A stretch of 64,000 nt of DNA, taken from assembly GCF_902459465.1 (NCBI RefSeq), contig NC_047080.1:12498866-12562865 (forward strand), written 5' to 3'. A model generated the notes under the pieces. It was given only the letters and a program-made list of their open reading frames with translations, had not been told where the DNA came from and searched no databases. Position numbers and translations under genes: made by a program. Numbering within the stretch: position 1 is the stretch's first letter; the number at the start of each line of letters is the position of its first letter. This document shows, piece by piece, positions 18,856 to 32,600 of the stretch. This DNA is from Asterias rubens (taxonomy: Eukaryota > Echinodermata > Asteroidea > Forcipulatida > Asteriidae).

Positions 18856-19292
18856 AAAACTATTCTCATAATTCATAAAACATCATGGACAATTTGTCGT
18901 ACTTGTCATCATGGTTGTAGACGTAGGTCTTCATATATTAACCCTAAAGACAAGTGATGAGGGTATTCGCTTAATTTAGTGGAGTATAATTATCCAGATC
19001 CAGATAAATCTACGTGATGACATGAGTCGTGATTATTGACATTAATTTTATATAATTTTAAACAAGCAAGACTACAATTGAATTATTCCACCTACAGCAA
19101 TAGCAGCTACCATAGTCATTTGTCTATTTTTTACTTCCATTTTTGTCCTTCAGGTTGTCATCAGTGAAAGTAAAAGTGTGTGAATATGCAATCCCTCGTC
19201 TCGGACAGCGTCAAACAGTTATGTTGAGTAGTTTTAGGATACGCATATAAAGAGCTGGATTTCGGCAGCACTGCCTGAGGCAGATCAACATC

Positions 19293-20639
19293 ATGAAGTT
19301 CTTTCATCAGCTTCAAGTTCTTCTGTGGAAGAACTTCGTGTTGAAGAAGAGAAGTCCTGTAAGTTAACGCATTCTGTTTCCCCACGCTCTCGTTTGTTTG
19401 TGAAGTATTAAATTTGGCTGGATAGGCTTTCTCCGGCAAAGACCAAATATCCACTTCCTTAGGCCCCCTATGCCTTTTTATTTTTATTCACTGTAAGATT
19501 CTAAAACAAAGAACTTGGCTCGATTTATTTCACAAGCACTGTAACACAGTTCATTTTAAGATTAGTTGTGGTATTGCCATACTACGGGTAGTGATTTGTA
19601 TTGTGACACGTCACACTTTGCTTTGCAGTTAAGATTGATTCACACTTGACATGAAATAAGCCCTTTGTGAAATTGCCTTCTCTGGACCAAAATGCATAGC
19701 ACTGATTATTGCCTGTTTTCATGGAATTTCCATTTCAATCATAGCGCTGCAAAATGTTAAGAAAAGGCACAAGAATTGTTCAAATTGGTGGTATGCAACT
19801 AGGGCTGGATGGCCTTGTAATCGGGCATTTGTAGCCATATAGGTGTAGTCCCCAATTCAGATAGGGCATAACTCATAGATTTTGCAACCATGTTGGCTTG
19901 AGTTTTACCCAAATAATCAAAATACCCATAACATGTACACTTCTGATATTTATTCCAGGTGACAACGATATTTGAAACCCTCATCCCGTTGGTGCTGTTT
20001 GTTATACTCCTCTTCATTCGAAGGAAGCAGCCATCAATACCTGTGGGTCAAAGTAAGTCATGATCTTTGACACCAAATCCCTGACCCACACTATAAATGG
20101 TTACAATGTCCAGGAACTACATGACTAGTGTTAAGGGGAGCCCTAGGTTATGTTTTAAATGTACGCATCCCCTTTAAAAGGTGATCTCTTTCCTGCTTCT
20201 TCCAAGGTTGTATTTTAAACTTGGGTGTGATCCCTGGCTACACGGGCCCGGGAGCTAACAGTCTGCCTGGCACCCCCTACCAAGATATTGGCAGAGTAGG
20301 GAAACCACCGACAGTAGGGTTAGATAGCTCAATTACTGGTAGAGTGCCGGTTATTAAATTCAGAGGTTGTGGGCTTAAATCCTGCCAAGTTTTATTTGAG
20401 CTTTTCTGTGACATTTTCCCCTGTTGTTGTTGGTTTGTTGTTGTTGTTATTTTTCCCACTGCAATGAGACTATTGCTTTCCGATATCAGTCTGATTTTGT
20501 ATTCTCTCCCCCCCTCCCTCCCCCCAGCCTACTTCTCAGCGATGCCACTACCATCCTCTGGAATCATTCCTGTTTTACAGACGTTCTGTCCGTCGTATGA
20601 AAGGGACCCGTTTGGATTCCCTAATCATCCAAACTCTGG
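19293..20639 (+). other. ABCA2: ABCA2 exons 1-3: N-terminus and first membrane helix
   Basis: Exons 19293-19358, 19959-20052 and 20528-20639. Residues 1-22 are the cytosolic start, residues about 26-42 ([15 protein letters not shown]) the first membrane helix, and exon 3 ([20 protein letters not shown]) opens the first luminal loop with a conserved Cys. Confidence 0.92.
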
Positions 20640-23600
20640 GTAAGAACCTCCTCTTTCTATCCAAAAAAACAATGTCTACAAGTAGTGACCCCTAAATTTG
20701 CCTTTTATAAAGCAAAATGGAGGGTTAACAAAAAGTTAATGATGCATAACCTTGACTAGCGTTAATTCATCAGCATAATATTTTGGTTTGGGTTCATTCC
20801 ACTCCTTAACTTGCAGATTCAAATTTGCCTGTTTAGTTTAGTTGTGACCAAATGGTCCAAGTAGTTCATTGACCCTTACAGTCACAATTTCTTCTATTCA
20901 ATTGTCATGAAGTGAAGGATTTAGAAGGACTGGGGCTTGTAGGCCCATTAATCAAATCCACAGTGTCAGAATTCCATAGATTTGCTTCATGTATAAGCAC
21001 ACAAGTCAAATAGTAGTGGAGCACAGAACACTTTTGCTTTTTAATAAAGGTTAAGTTTGCATTGGTTTTTGCTCTGAAACTGATCTATATTAAGCAGACT
21101 CAGTACTTTTCTGAGGTTTGTGATCTTTTGTTAAAGTCAAACTAGCATCTGTGACTGTGTTTTTTGTTATTAAGCAGAACATGTTTCAGAATTTGTTTTC
21201 TGCCCATGATGTTTTCAACTTTAACCCACAAATGAGGGTTTATTGAGGCAAGAAAGATGTCTGACATAGCCCAGAACACTATTGTGTCTTATCTTATCAT
21301 GTTGACCTTGTAGCTTCAATATTCAGAGGTCAAGTTTCATTGTTCTGTCAGAAATGTCCGCGATTACATTTCATGGTATGTGTTGTTTTTGGTCTGAAAG
21401 CCTAACAATCAGACAACAATGAATATCCTTCAAGACCTTCTTGGTTTCATGTTTTCTACAACTATGAAGGGGACTGAAAATACAATGCATTCAAACTGTC
21501 AAAGTGTTCAAAAGTGGGGGAAGAAAATCTCAGAAACTACATGTAGCTTATGAAATATTTAACTGCTCACTCTTTCAAGAAAATAGAATAAATATACATA
21601 CATAAGTAAATTATTTTTTGTAAATAGAAATAAATTAAAATCTATACTGTCAGACAACTCTGCGAAATCTAGAGCCAGCGAAACATGATGTTATACTCCC
21701 TCCCATACATATTGTGTTGGTTTTTAGAACTGTCTGGGGGGGGGGGGAGGTGGCTTCCTTCTCAATGCCCTAAAACAGGCTCTCAAGGTGAATGCCATAA
21801 TAATAATGAGAAAAGAGGTTGGTAAGAGAAAGAAAATATTTATAACAAAAGTTTCAGAGTGGAGCATAATTTAAATCAGGTCTTAGTTAAACTCATTTTC
21901 CTCAGACATTTTCTGCTTAGTAAAAACCTCACAGATGATGTGTGTGGAATTGTTACATGTTTAATGTAGGCAGACTCTCTGTTATTTACCTCCTTGTTAA
22001 ATTATGTTGGCAGCTCTGGTATAGCAAAAAGTACAACGACAACGATAACTAATTGTTTCATCAGCCATGTTGAATTCCATTTGTGACAGTGTCCTTAAAA
22101 ATAAATACATTCCACACTGCAATTAAACAATTCTGTTTCCATAATGATTCTTTCAACATCTCTTGGACAGCTGGAACCCCCCCCCCCCAACCCCAAACTG
22201 CAAAACATGTCCCATATGCCTATTTTAAATGTCATGTGTCAATCCAGGACAATTTATTGTGCATATTGAGAGAGAGAGAGCTACAATTGTAGGTACATTG
22301 CATATTGATCGTACACAAGTCAGATGCATACACACAAGGCCATTACCAATGTGTTGTTACTTAGGACCTACATGTACTGTGTCTGTGCAAATAATCTGTA
22401 GTGTAGGTCTCTGCTGAAAATGCCTGAAACTCTGCAATAATGTGCATTGTAGGCTGTAGTAGATGCATTACATTTGCCATTACATGCCTGAAACTCTGCA
22501 ATAATGTGCATTGTAGGCTGTAGTAGATGCATTACATTTGCCATTACATGTTCTACAGTTCCTTCAGAGAAGATGCAACATTTGCTATCCATAGCATACA
22601 TTGTACAATACAAGATGCTAACATGAATACATACTATGCAGTCAGGGCTCAAAATTTACACTGGTCCCAAGCCTGAGGCCAGTGATTTTAGCATTGGACC
22701 AGTTTTAACTCATAGACTTTACAAGTCCAGCAGTTAAGTATTTTTGTTCAACTGCTGACTTTAAATCTGATAAATTCTATTCAATTCTGTTGGGTATTGA
22801 AGAATACTTACCCACAATACAACTAAGATAAATCTTGTTAGTGCTTGCATTCAAGTTCAAAAAGTTTAATTATTTTTAACTAAAACAATGTAGTCTAGAC
22901 CTATGGATTAGGGGTATTCTCAGGGGACTAAGAACAGTTTGTTTGTTGCTGAGTGTGTCCCTTCATACTTAGCTCTCCCACAGTTTCAACCAATCTGAGG
23001 GGTCAAAACCTCAACCTCCATGCATGAATAGGAAGAAATTCATCTCTGGGAAACAAACTGTTTCAACCAATCTAAGGGGTCAAAACCTCAAACTCCATGC
23101 ATGAATAGGAAGAAATTCATCTCTGGGAAACAAACTCTACAATCCATGTTAAAGGTAGCATCATAGAATGTTTTTTTTCTTCAGTTTATTATGCTGATTT
23201 ATAGGCAAAATTCTCAAGAAAAGTACAGTCAAAGTCACCTCTAAAAAACCTCTAGTCAAGCTGAGAACAAAGTTATTGCAAATGAACTATTTTCATTTGT
23301 CATAAAGTGCACCTGGATTCTCAACAGAATATTATCAGACTCAAAGACAACATGTTAACATAATTTTGTAAATTAATATAAAGATATTGAATTGAAGAAC
23401 ACAACATTGCTTCATGTCTGGTTGTGAGTTCACTTGCCTTGTGCTAAAATCACTGGCCTCACCCTCAAACCTACACTCCTGTCTAAATTTCAAGCCCTGT
23501 TTAAAAAAGTCTGCAAATTTTCAGCAAGCTTGTGAGTTGTGAATATTGCTGGCAATCACAGAACGATCCGACTGTCTAGCTTCATTGGAGTAGCCTTGAA

Positions 23601-26600
23601 TATTAAGCATTGGAGCTTGAAATAGACATCAAGTGTAATGGTTGACCGAATACAGTGAATAAATAAACACATGTTGAAATGATGATGAAACCCTTATTTT
23701 GGCTTCTTTTCACTGTAGTGTCATTGTCATCATACTAATATGTCTTTATTTGTCTGAATGTTTAATTTGGGCAAGATTCTTTGTTAATGACTATCCAGAC
23801 AAGACATTTAATATAGTAATTTTGATTGAAAGCCTAAGGTATGGTACTAATGGTAGTAAGTATCCTACAGAGTTATTTTGTCTGATGTGCCCCTTTCAAT
23901 TAGAAATCAGAAAAAATATGTCAATAAATTTGTCTCTCCATATATTGTTCCTCTAAGTCCTTAATGCACCTTTTTTAGGACTAGAAAAAAAAGAGAGGGA
24001 AAATTAGGGGATCGGAAAATACAGCAAGCTTCACATAACAATACTGACAAAACTAAAATGAACTCATAAACTGTAGACAGATGAGTTAGTATGCGATACT
24101 TGAATCAATCAACCGTGACTGCCCCCTTAGCAACCTTAGATGCTTTTCCACATTTCAGCTGCAGCTACATGGAATGAACAAGCTCTCTGGGCTGTCAGAA
24201 TATGTAATGTAGTGGAAATAATGAGAAGAGACTTTCATTTTGAATGTCATATTCTTGAAGGAATAACATGTAATCTTCCCCATGAAAACATTCTCTTGCA
24301 ATACATGTAATGTCTGAAATAAAAAAACACCAGGGGTCGATTTCACAAAGAGTTAGGACTCGTCTTATCTCGAGTTAGGACAAGTAACTCGTCGTAACTT
24401 AATCTTAAGGTCTGCATGCTACAGTGCAGGGTTGGGACTCGTCCTAAGTCTTAAGTTAGGAAGAGTTTTGTGAAATCGACGGCAGATTAGTTTCTGTTGC
24501 ACATTATTTCTCTCAGTCATTGTCAATTGCTAGTTTGCTACTGAAAAATTGTGACAAAAATCATCAAAATTAGCCTCATCTGGTTGTTTGGTAAACAGTC
24601 TTTATACATTTTGGTTTTGATTAACAGTGCAACAACAGTTAGTCGTACAAATTTAAATTGGTGTCGAATTTACACTAAATGCGTATGTAACTACACCATG
24701 ATTGCGTGCACACACAGAATGCATTTACCGGTAAAGAGAATTTAAAGAGAAACTATGTCATTATTTGTTTAGTCTGGAGTAAATTTACTGCCATCCTCTT
24801 GTTTGCTAGACACACACATGCAGGGTTTGAACTTTACACTGGGATGCAGGCTTTAGGCCAGTCATTTCAGCGTTGGCCATAAGTATAGTCACAATGCGAC
24901 AAGTCAAGCAGTCTTGTATTTTTCAATTGAATAATACATCCTCAACAATGCAATTGTTTCAATAATTAATACAAAATCATGTTGACTTTTAAAACAATCT
25001 GATAAAAATCTTGTTGTTGAGTGAAAACAATGCAGATGGTCACATATTATTGATAAAAATATCAATAATATTAATAATAAGACACAGTTATTAATGTATA
25101 GCCCTTCTATCACACTTGAGGGTATATCAAAGTTCATGCAGACCTGTCTGTTTATGTTGATACAATAGAATGATATTCTGTAAACAAAAATAACTATTAG
25201 TTATTAACCAATTTGGTAATATTTCTTTCTATAAGATAGAAGGGCTGTTTGGTGTGCTGGGCATGAACTTTGGAATCAAGATTTAAGATTTCAATGTGTA
25301 ATTTGACTTTTAAGAGGGTCTCCCCAAGGTCCAATTCAGGTTTTGTGGCGCACTCATTTTCAGAATAGATAGAGTCCTTATTAAAGTGGGGAATAAGCTT
25401 TAAGTCTCTTACCTTATGTTCAAATGGTGCAAAAGATCATTTTATTTAGTACTCTTTCAGTGGGACATTTGAAAACATGACATCGGCAAAAAGAAATGGG
25501 TCTGTACTGCAAAGAGGAATTCTGTGCCAGTCATTAGCTCAAACTCAATGCCATTTTGATTGAATATCATTCAAATTCTGGAATTAATTTAATATTCTCC
25601 AGTACAGCAATAAATGGCAATGAGTGATGTCAGAGGGATGTCTGGGTGTTTTTTGACACCCTGTTTTAAGTTTAAACACCCCAGGTTTTATCTGTCGTTG
25701 AGACATAAAATATATTGTAAGTGGAAAATTTTGACACCCAGTTTTTTATTTTAATAATAATCATAATAATAATAGCCACCATTTATAAAGCGCATAAGCA
25801 TCGGCATCAATGCGCATGTAAAAAATATATATATATATACTTAAGCTACATCAAAATAGACAATCTAAAAATACCTTAAATGCAACACACATTAAAATGT
25901 ATACAAAAATGAAGGAATAATAAAAGTTAACAAAAAATAACTGTTGACACTGTCAAACATCAAACACCAAAATACTAAAATCACCGAATATTAAATCAAA
26001 AAGGGTAAAGACAATTTGAATACCGTTTTACCAAATCTTTTTTTACCAAATCCTGGCTATAGTCTGTCTGTCACTCTACGTATTTATCCCTTGGCTTTCC
26101 AGTACAAATGTATATTTATTCAAATTTATCATGGGATTCTAACAGTCAAATCCAGACCTTGTTATTTTGTCCAAGGACCAAATAACATGTCTGATAATAA
26201 TATTGATAATAATAAAACAGCATCTGCTAGATCACAAAGACCTATAAATGCAGTTTACAATTTAAATAAAGTTAAATTATACCAAGATACAAATTATTAA
26301 ATACAATTTATAACAAGGTTAAAAAGTCGGCTTTATCTGCCAATTTGTTCATTCTTCCTTCTGTGCCTTTATTTTCCCCACTGTTGTTTGATCATGTTCA
26401 TAGTAATGTCAGTGTATTTGAGTGTTATGTCAACTTTACCAATCCAGTATATACCTTGAAATGGTTGTGAATTATTTTGAATGAAAAATGCAAAATAATG
26501 TTTTTATGTTTTTCTGTTTCGTCAGGGTTGAAAATTTCCTAAACCAACTTGACAAAGTAGTGAAAGAGAATAACCTCTTCAATGATGAGTTCTCATTGGA

Positions 26601-29600
26601 GCACATAGCTGTAGAACTGGACGCCTTCCATCAACTCATAGGAGATGATAGGTCCATAGAGCAACACTTTGTAGATGCCCAAGGTTTGTTCAATCTATTG
26701 GATTCTAGGCGTTGATTCTATTCTATATGCTAGAACAAGAAGAACAGGTTACATAGTTGGCTAATAATTAATCCTACACAAACAAATGTAAATGTGATTC
26801 ATTAACTTCTGCATCGGACTGGAGTACTAGGGTGTTGTTGTTTAGAGTGTAACTTCAGGTTTTGGTCATGGCGTTTGTATACTCAGCGAGACGTGATATT
26901 TTGGTTTGTGTTTCAATTGGGACTGTAAAGGTTGTACGTCTCTTGTGTTGTGATATTGACCTACAAGGAACCAAGTTCTTGTTACAGATTTATATTTTTA
27001 AATATATGAATTGTTCAAATTAAATTCAAAGTTTTAAAAATCAACATGTATTTCCATATTGGTGAAAAAGGAGAATTCAGAACAATAATTTTAAGCCGAA
27101 GACAACCAATAACTGGTTGATATTTTTTTTTAATAAAAAAAAAAAAATAATAATGAAAGGCCAATCCCATTATAAGTGAAAATTGAGAGGGCAACCTGAT
27201 AGTCATCTATGTACATTTGACTTTAAAGTAGAGCCAACATTGTAGGTATAGGAGAAACACCACTCTATTAATTGTGTATTGTATCATGATATGCCTGAAT
27301 ACAGTAGGCCCTATTATTGTCCTGAGAAAAAAATATGACTGAACAAAAAATTACCATGTGTAAATTTGTTTTCTTCTAAGCTTTTGATTTTCATATTTCA
27401 GTTTGATAAATTCATATTTTTGTTGGTTTATTTGTTGTTTTGCAGACTTTAGTTTGGGTGATATTCTGAAAAATGCAAGCGATCTGGAATCCTACTTTGT
27501 CCGTAATCTTAGTATACCAAGATCAGATGCTCGGCAAATTCTGGACAAAAATCTCAATGTGACGGAGGTAAATCCAAAGTTGAAGTTTCAAAATCCCTTC
27601 TCTACTCAATTGTTCTCTTAACAGGTCTTGAACTTCTCTCCTGAAGGGGCACAGACATTTGTCTTGAACTTCTCTCCTGAAGGGGCACAGACATTTGTCT
27701 TGAACTTCTCTTTTGAAGGGGCACAGACATTTGTCTTGAACTTCTCTCCTGAAGGGGCACAGACATTTGTCTTCAACTTCTCTCCTGAAGGGGCACAGAC
27801 ATTTGTCTCCAGTTAGGGGCACCTCTGTCAGGAAAATGTTAACTTGTATTGGAACTTTGCAAAGGGCACCACAGCAAGAGCACAGGGCACCACGGTAATT
27901 GCTGTGGGTGTCGTAAGTTAATTCAAGGGTTAGTGCTGGGTAGGTCTGCCTGGCATTGCCCATTGGGCTACAACACTGATGGTCATACATGTATTACTAC
28001 TTTGTGATTTCCTTTTCTGTTATATCCTTTCTGGCTTTTAAGCCATTGCCTTAAGCGGCTTGTTGTTTACGGCCCTATGCCTGGCAACTTCTCAAAGAAA
28101 ATACATGAAAATCTTACAAAATATGGATTAGCCCCAGAGAAATAATTTATCTTTGTTGCAAACTAAAACCCTTAGCTCTTCAACTTGCTGTATGGCTACC
28201 ACCCTGAGGATACACCAACTCCCCTCAATGCAACCTTGATGTCTTACAACATCACTGACTTCAAGACATTCCTTAACCATCGACTGAAGAGCCAGTGTTG
28301 TGGGGCAGTCTTCAAACGTCTGCCGAATGATCAGCTGTATAGCTTTGATGGATTGCTGGGTTTACTGACTCTGCAACCAGTGGGTCTCCTCACCAAGCTG
28401 CAGCAGGATCCAGGTTTTGGTCCGTCACTTAACGGCACAAATCCTGATGTTGCCATGCAGCTAACTAAACAGTACAAGGTATAGTTTAAGTTTTCTTCAA
28501 GTTCCAGATTACTTATCTTTTACATACGTGGTGAAAAATGTTACAGGCAAATTTATTGATGATTCTCGTTACATTGACCAAACTGTTTTTTTTCCAAGGA
28601 TTTGAGTAACTTAAAATGTTGGAATTTGTTAGGCTGAACAAGTCTGATTAGCAGAAGTGTTTGTCTCTAGTCCAAGCCTTTTTGTCTTGGACAGCTCCAT
28701 AGAGCCGCAATCTGAAGCGACTGGAAGGGGGGACCATGCACCAAGTGCCAAAGCCACAAGGTTCTTTTACAATTTGTTTGCGGTTTCTTATGTTTTTCTT
28801 TATAAACCTCAAATGTTGCTACCCTTGCACAGTCTTATACCTTGACTTCTCTATTGCAGAGAGTACTGCTTGGTCCTGCAGAGCTACAGGACGTCATGTG
28901 CAATAAAGACACAATCACAGCACTCTACGACACAGATACTGGACAATTAAACAACTCAGTAAGTCAAAAACAACTAGGTGTATTTTTATTTATATTGAAC
29001 TAAAAACCAATTGTTTGTATGCCAATATTTACTTAATACTACTTTCATCATCTACTTGCGTTAGAGAGATAATCTGGCCTCTAAAAGTAAATGCTTTTAA
29101 TTTCGCTTAAAACAAGAGTTAATGCGCTTATATAGAATAAAGATCTTCAGTGCCCCTTTAAATGGTTTTCTTCTCTTTTTCAGGGCCATGTCATGAATGA
29201 TCTGTGTAACAGGCAAGATGCTCCCATTGTGTTTGAGCAGTTATCAGAGGTCTTAAAGGAGCAGTTAGACTCTGATGCCCTGCTTGAAAAGGTACATCAG
29301 TCGTGTCAATAGAAAAATGGCCAGGGTCATATTTTCTTTACCAAGATGTGTTTAACAATTGTTGCTATGCACAGAAAAATGAAATAAAACAAAAAGCCAG
29401 ACAGTTTCAAGGGATTTATATAAGAGTCAATAGACTTTATTTATGTTTCTTACCGCAGTAATTCAAAATAAAAATGTTTTTTTTATAGCTCAAAGCGCTT
29501 AATCCAAAGGTAACAATCCCCTTTAGTATGAGTGGGAGTTGAGAGATGAAGTTTGACGCAACAGTTCATATGTTAAACAGATCAACATTGCTTCATTTAA

Positions 29601-32600
29601 TTACAGCTAAATATAACGAGTGATGACCTTGTCGAGACTAGAGTTAAAGCACTAGCTGTTATAACAGAGGTAAGATATTATTAATGAAGGTTAAAGGGGT
29701 TGTATCCACAAACAAACACACACGCCTGATTTTGAAATTGGAGTCCAGTATGGATCATTATTGGACAATTGGTAATTCTTGGCCTCGTTGTCCAATAAGG
29801 CATGTGTCTACATCTCTGTTGTTTAAAAGTATTTTTATAGAATTTTCGGAGTGTGGGATGGAAAAGTTTCATTGTTTTTTTTAGTTTACGATAAACAAAT
29901 ATCAAGTGACAAAATGGAAATTTAACTATTATTATTGTACACATTTGTCTTCTTGTAGCTTCATAAGTTTGCAAAATTCCAAGAAACGTTGAAGGATCTT
30001 TATAACTTTGCGCTGGACCTGCCTGGAGATAGCTGTCCTGAGGACTCCCTCCCAACCACGATGGAAACCCCACCCACATCAACAACCGATTACACTTCAG
30101 CTATGAAATCATCCACCTCTACTCAGACAACCCATGACAATGATTGGGTGAGTTAACTCATTAATATTCATGACCGCACTGATTGGGCGAGTAAACTCAA
30201 AAATATTCATGATCCTACTGAATAATAATTGGATTTGAATAAAGTCAAAAGTATTCATGACCCAATTGAATAATGATAGGCTGAGTTAAGTTAAGTTAAC
30301 CTTCAACAGCTAAAACAAATAATCATTTTGAAGGACAATTTCACCTTTGTGTTTTTTGTAAAAACAACGAAAATACCATTTTGTTGTCAGGATTTTGTTA
30401 AGTTATGTGTTGGGCTTATTTTGATTCTGACAAACGAAAAAAGAAACACGAGTTGTAGCTGCATCTTGCATTACACAGAAGGATTTCTCTGGAGGATTGG
30501 TACTGGTATGGGCTCTAGCTGCATCTTGCATTACACAGAAGGATTTCTCTGGAGGATTGGTACTGGTAGCTGCATCTTGCATTACACAGAAGGATTTCTC
30601 TGGAGGATTGGTACTGGTATGGGCTCTTTCAGATTGATGCTAATAATAAAACAAAATAATTATTCCCCATCCAGGATGCTGACACAAACTCTTCTGGCTT
30701 GTTCGATGATGATATGTACAATTCAACAACACCTAGAATGAGTTCATCAACATTCAAACCTGAACCATGGATTGATCTTGAAATTTCGGAGGAAAGAAAA
30801 CCAGGTTAGTAACAGTCCAAGTTGCCCAACTTTCTATGAAAGTGGGCCCATGAGTCAGTAGGGACAATTGTAGCCAACCACTGAGCATATCGGTTGCATT
30901 TTAGTTATTGACTTTGACAAAGTTGATTAGCATACCAGTAACAGACGTTTTTTAAGTGCTGTTTTGTTACTTCAAATATTGTTTCAAAGAGAATAAGCGT
31001 TGTGGTAACATTTGTTTTTTAAATAAAGCCTTTAGCAGAAGCTGTTTTAAAATAGGGTCATTAGCATAGCAGTCATTAGCGTAGCAGTCATTAGAATTGC
31101 AGTCATTAGCATAGCAGTCATTAGCGTAGCAGTCATTAGCATAGCAGTCATTAGAATAGCAGTTCAAACATATAGCTGTAACTTTTATTGATGCAAAGAG
31201 GGTAACAACTGATATATGATATTATACCAACATTATAGATGATGTGCCTATTCTTTTCAGTTTAAATAATTAAATCAAGCCAATGTAATCAAAAAGAAAC
31301 ATTTCCGTATTCAACGATTTACAGAAAACCCCATAGATGAGAAATCCCAGAAACTTGGGCAGCTTTACAGGCTATGGGCTAAGATGCAGTATGGTCTGTG
31401 TGGGGAAAGGTTAAAGGTCAACGATGAAGCCCTCGCTAAGGGAGACTTTAAAGCTATGCATCTCAATAACCATCAGAAGAAGAGTCTTGGTCTTCTACTT
31501 CATGTCCTCTTCAGTCATCCTAAGATCTTCTATGCGCCTAACACGACCGACGTCAATGACTTGATTGATAAGGTGAGCCTAAAGTCACCCCTCGGGTTGA
31601 CCTGCGCTTTGCTGGGGCTGCAACAAAACCCTAAGGATCGAGCAGAAAAACTAATGCTCAGGAGCCAATATCATATCGGCAGAAAATTCTGCTTAGCAAA
31701 TTTCTTTGCTCAGCAAAGAGTGAGTGGGGCACCAGGTGCAACAACGGATACTTTATGGAATGTTGGCTGGTAACCTGTTTCTGCTAAGCAAGATTTTCCT
31801 GTGCTTAGCACTTTGTTGTGCTTACAGGCTTAATGATATTGGGTCCTGGTCCCTATCAATGAGATATCGTGAGAATGTCGTGGAACAATTGAGTCACTGC
31901 AGTTTGAGATATCGTGAGAATGTCGTGGAACAATTGAGTCACTGCAGTTTTGAGAAACTCTGGGGAAAACCCTGATAAACTTTATCTTTAAGGTCAGACA
32001 ATGGAAACATGCGTGACACAATCAACTCTCTGCCAATTGACCCCAATGAGGTTGCTGTTTAAGCGTATAACATTTTATGCAAGGGGTCTACAGAAATGAA
32101 TATCCGATTGCCTCTTAAGAGAAAACATCAGTTGACGGATTCTTGTTATTATACCAGGCAAGTGACATGATCCACATGATGCAGAACATCACAAACTATG
32201 CACGACTCTGGAGGAACATCTCTAGGGAGATACGAACCTACATGCACATGGATTCCACCCAGCTCGCACTCAACTGGCTCGGACAAGTAAGTACATTTGC
32301 AGAGTTCTTCAATACTTTAAAAAAAATTAAATTACCACTGAGCATGACCCCCTGGGTCCAGTATTATACTCAAAAGAGCCAACTCGCCTCCTAAAGAGAT
32401 TTAACAAATGCTTTTACCCGCAGGTTTACTATTTGTAGTTGATTCTTATGTTAAAAAAATTTTTTTTGCTAAGCAAAAGCAAGCAAAATAAATCTGTGCA
32501 TAGCCAAATTTAGTGCTTCACAAAATCACAGTGGAATTGAAGTCATATTTGCACCGTTCAAAATGGAGGTTCTGAAATTGACAGGAAAAGAGATTGTTAG

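Larger units (their letters stand above)
15637..19292. other. RAG1-like 3' region and ABCA2 upstream region
   Basis: No coding exon was recognised. The likely RAG1-like 3' UTR runs to aataaa signals around 16999-17005. A tRNA-like SINE fragment (16043-16135) and a degenerate copy of the gcttagcaaa family (about 16360-16470) lie here. Poly-G tracts are at 17386 and 17634. Two fold-back elements at 18563-18688 and 18722-18855 are listed separately. A tataaag at 19246-19252 lies 41 bp before the ABCA2 start codon; it could be fortuitous. Confidence 0.6.
20640..26525 (+). other. ABCA2 intron 3, 5.9 kb
   Basis: This is the longest intron of the gene. No exon was seen inside. It holds a poly-G run at 21736, two direct duplications (22421-22548 and 22983-23137), a fold-back element (24336-24480), and the end of a SINE-like unit near 25770 (ccatttataaagcgc). 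Confidence 0.7.

Noticed and set aside
15637..19292. RAG2-like (Kelch) partner gene
   Set aside because: No Kelch-type glycine-rich repeat or PHD finger was found in any frame between the RAG1-like gene and ABCA2, or in 1-3000 and 55.6-59 kb.
27523..27990. 155-aa minus-strand frame with repeated CLCPFRREV
   Set aside because: It is the reverse reading of the 36-bp tandem repeat next to ABCA2 exon 5.
29681..30085. 134-aa minus-strand frame
   Set aside because: It overlaps ABCA2 exon 10 on the other strand and has no similarity or splice support.
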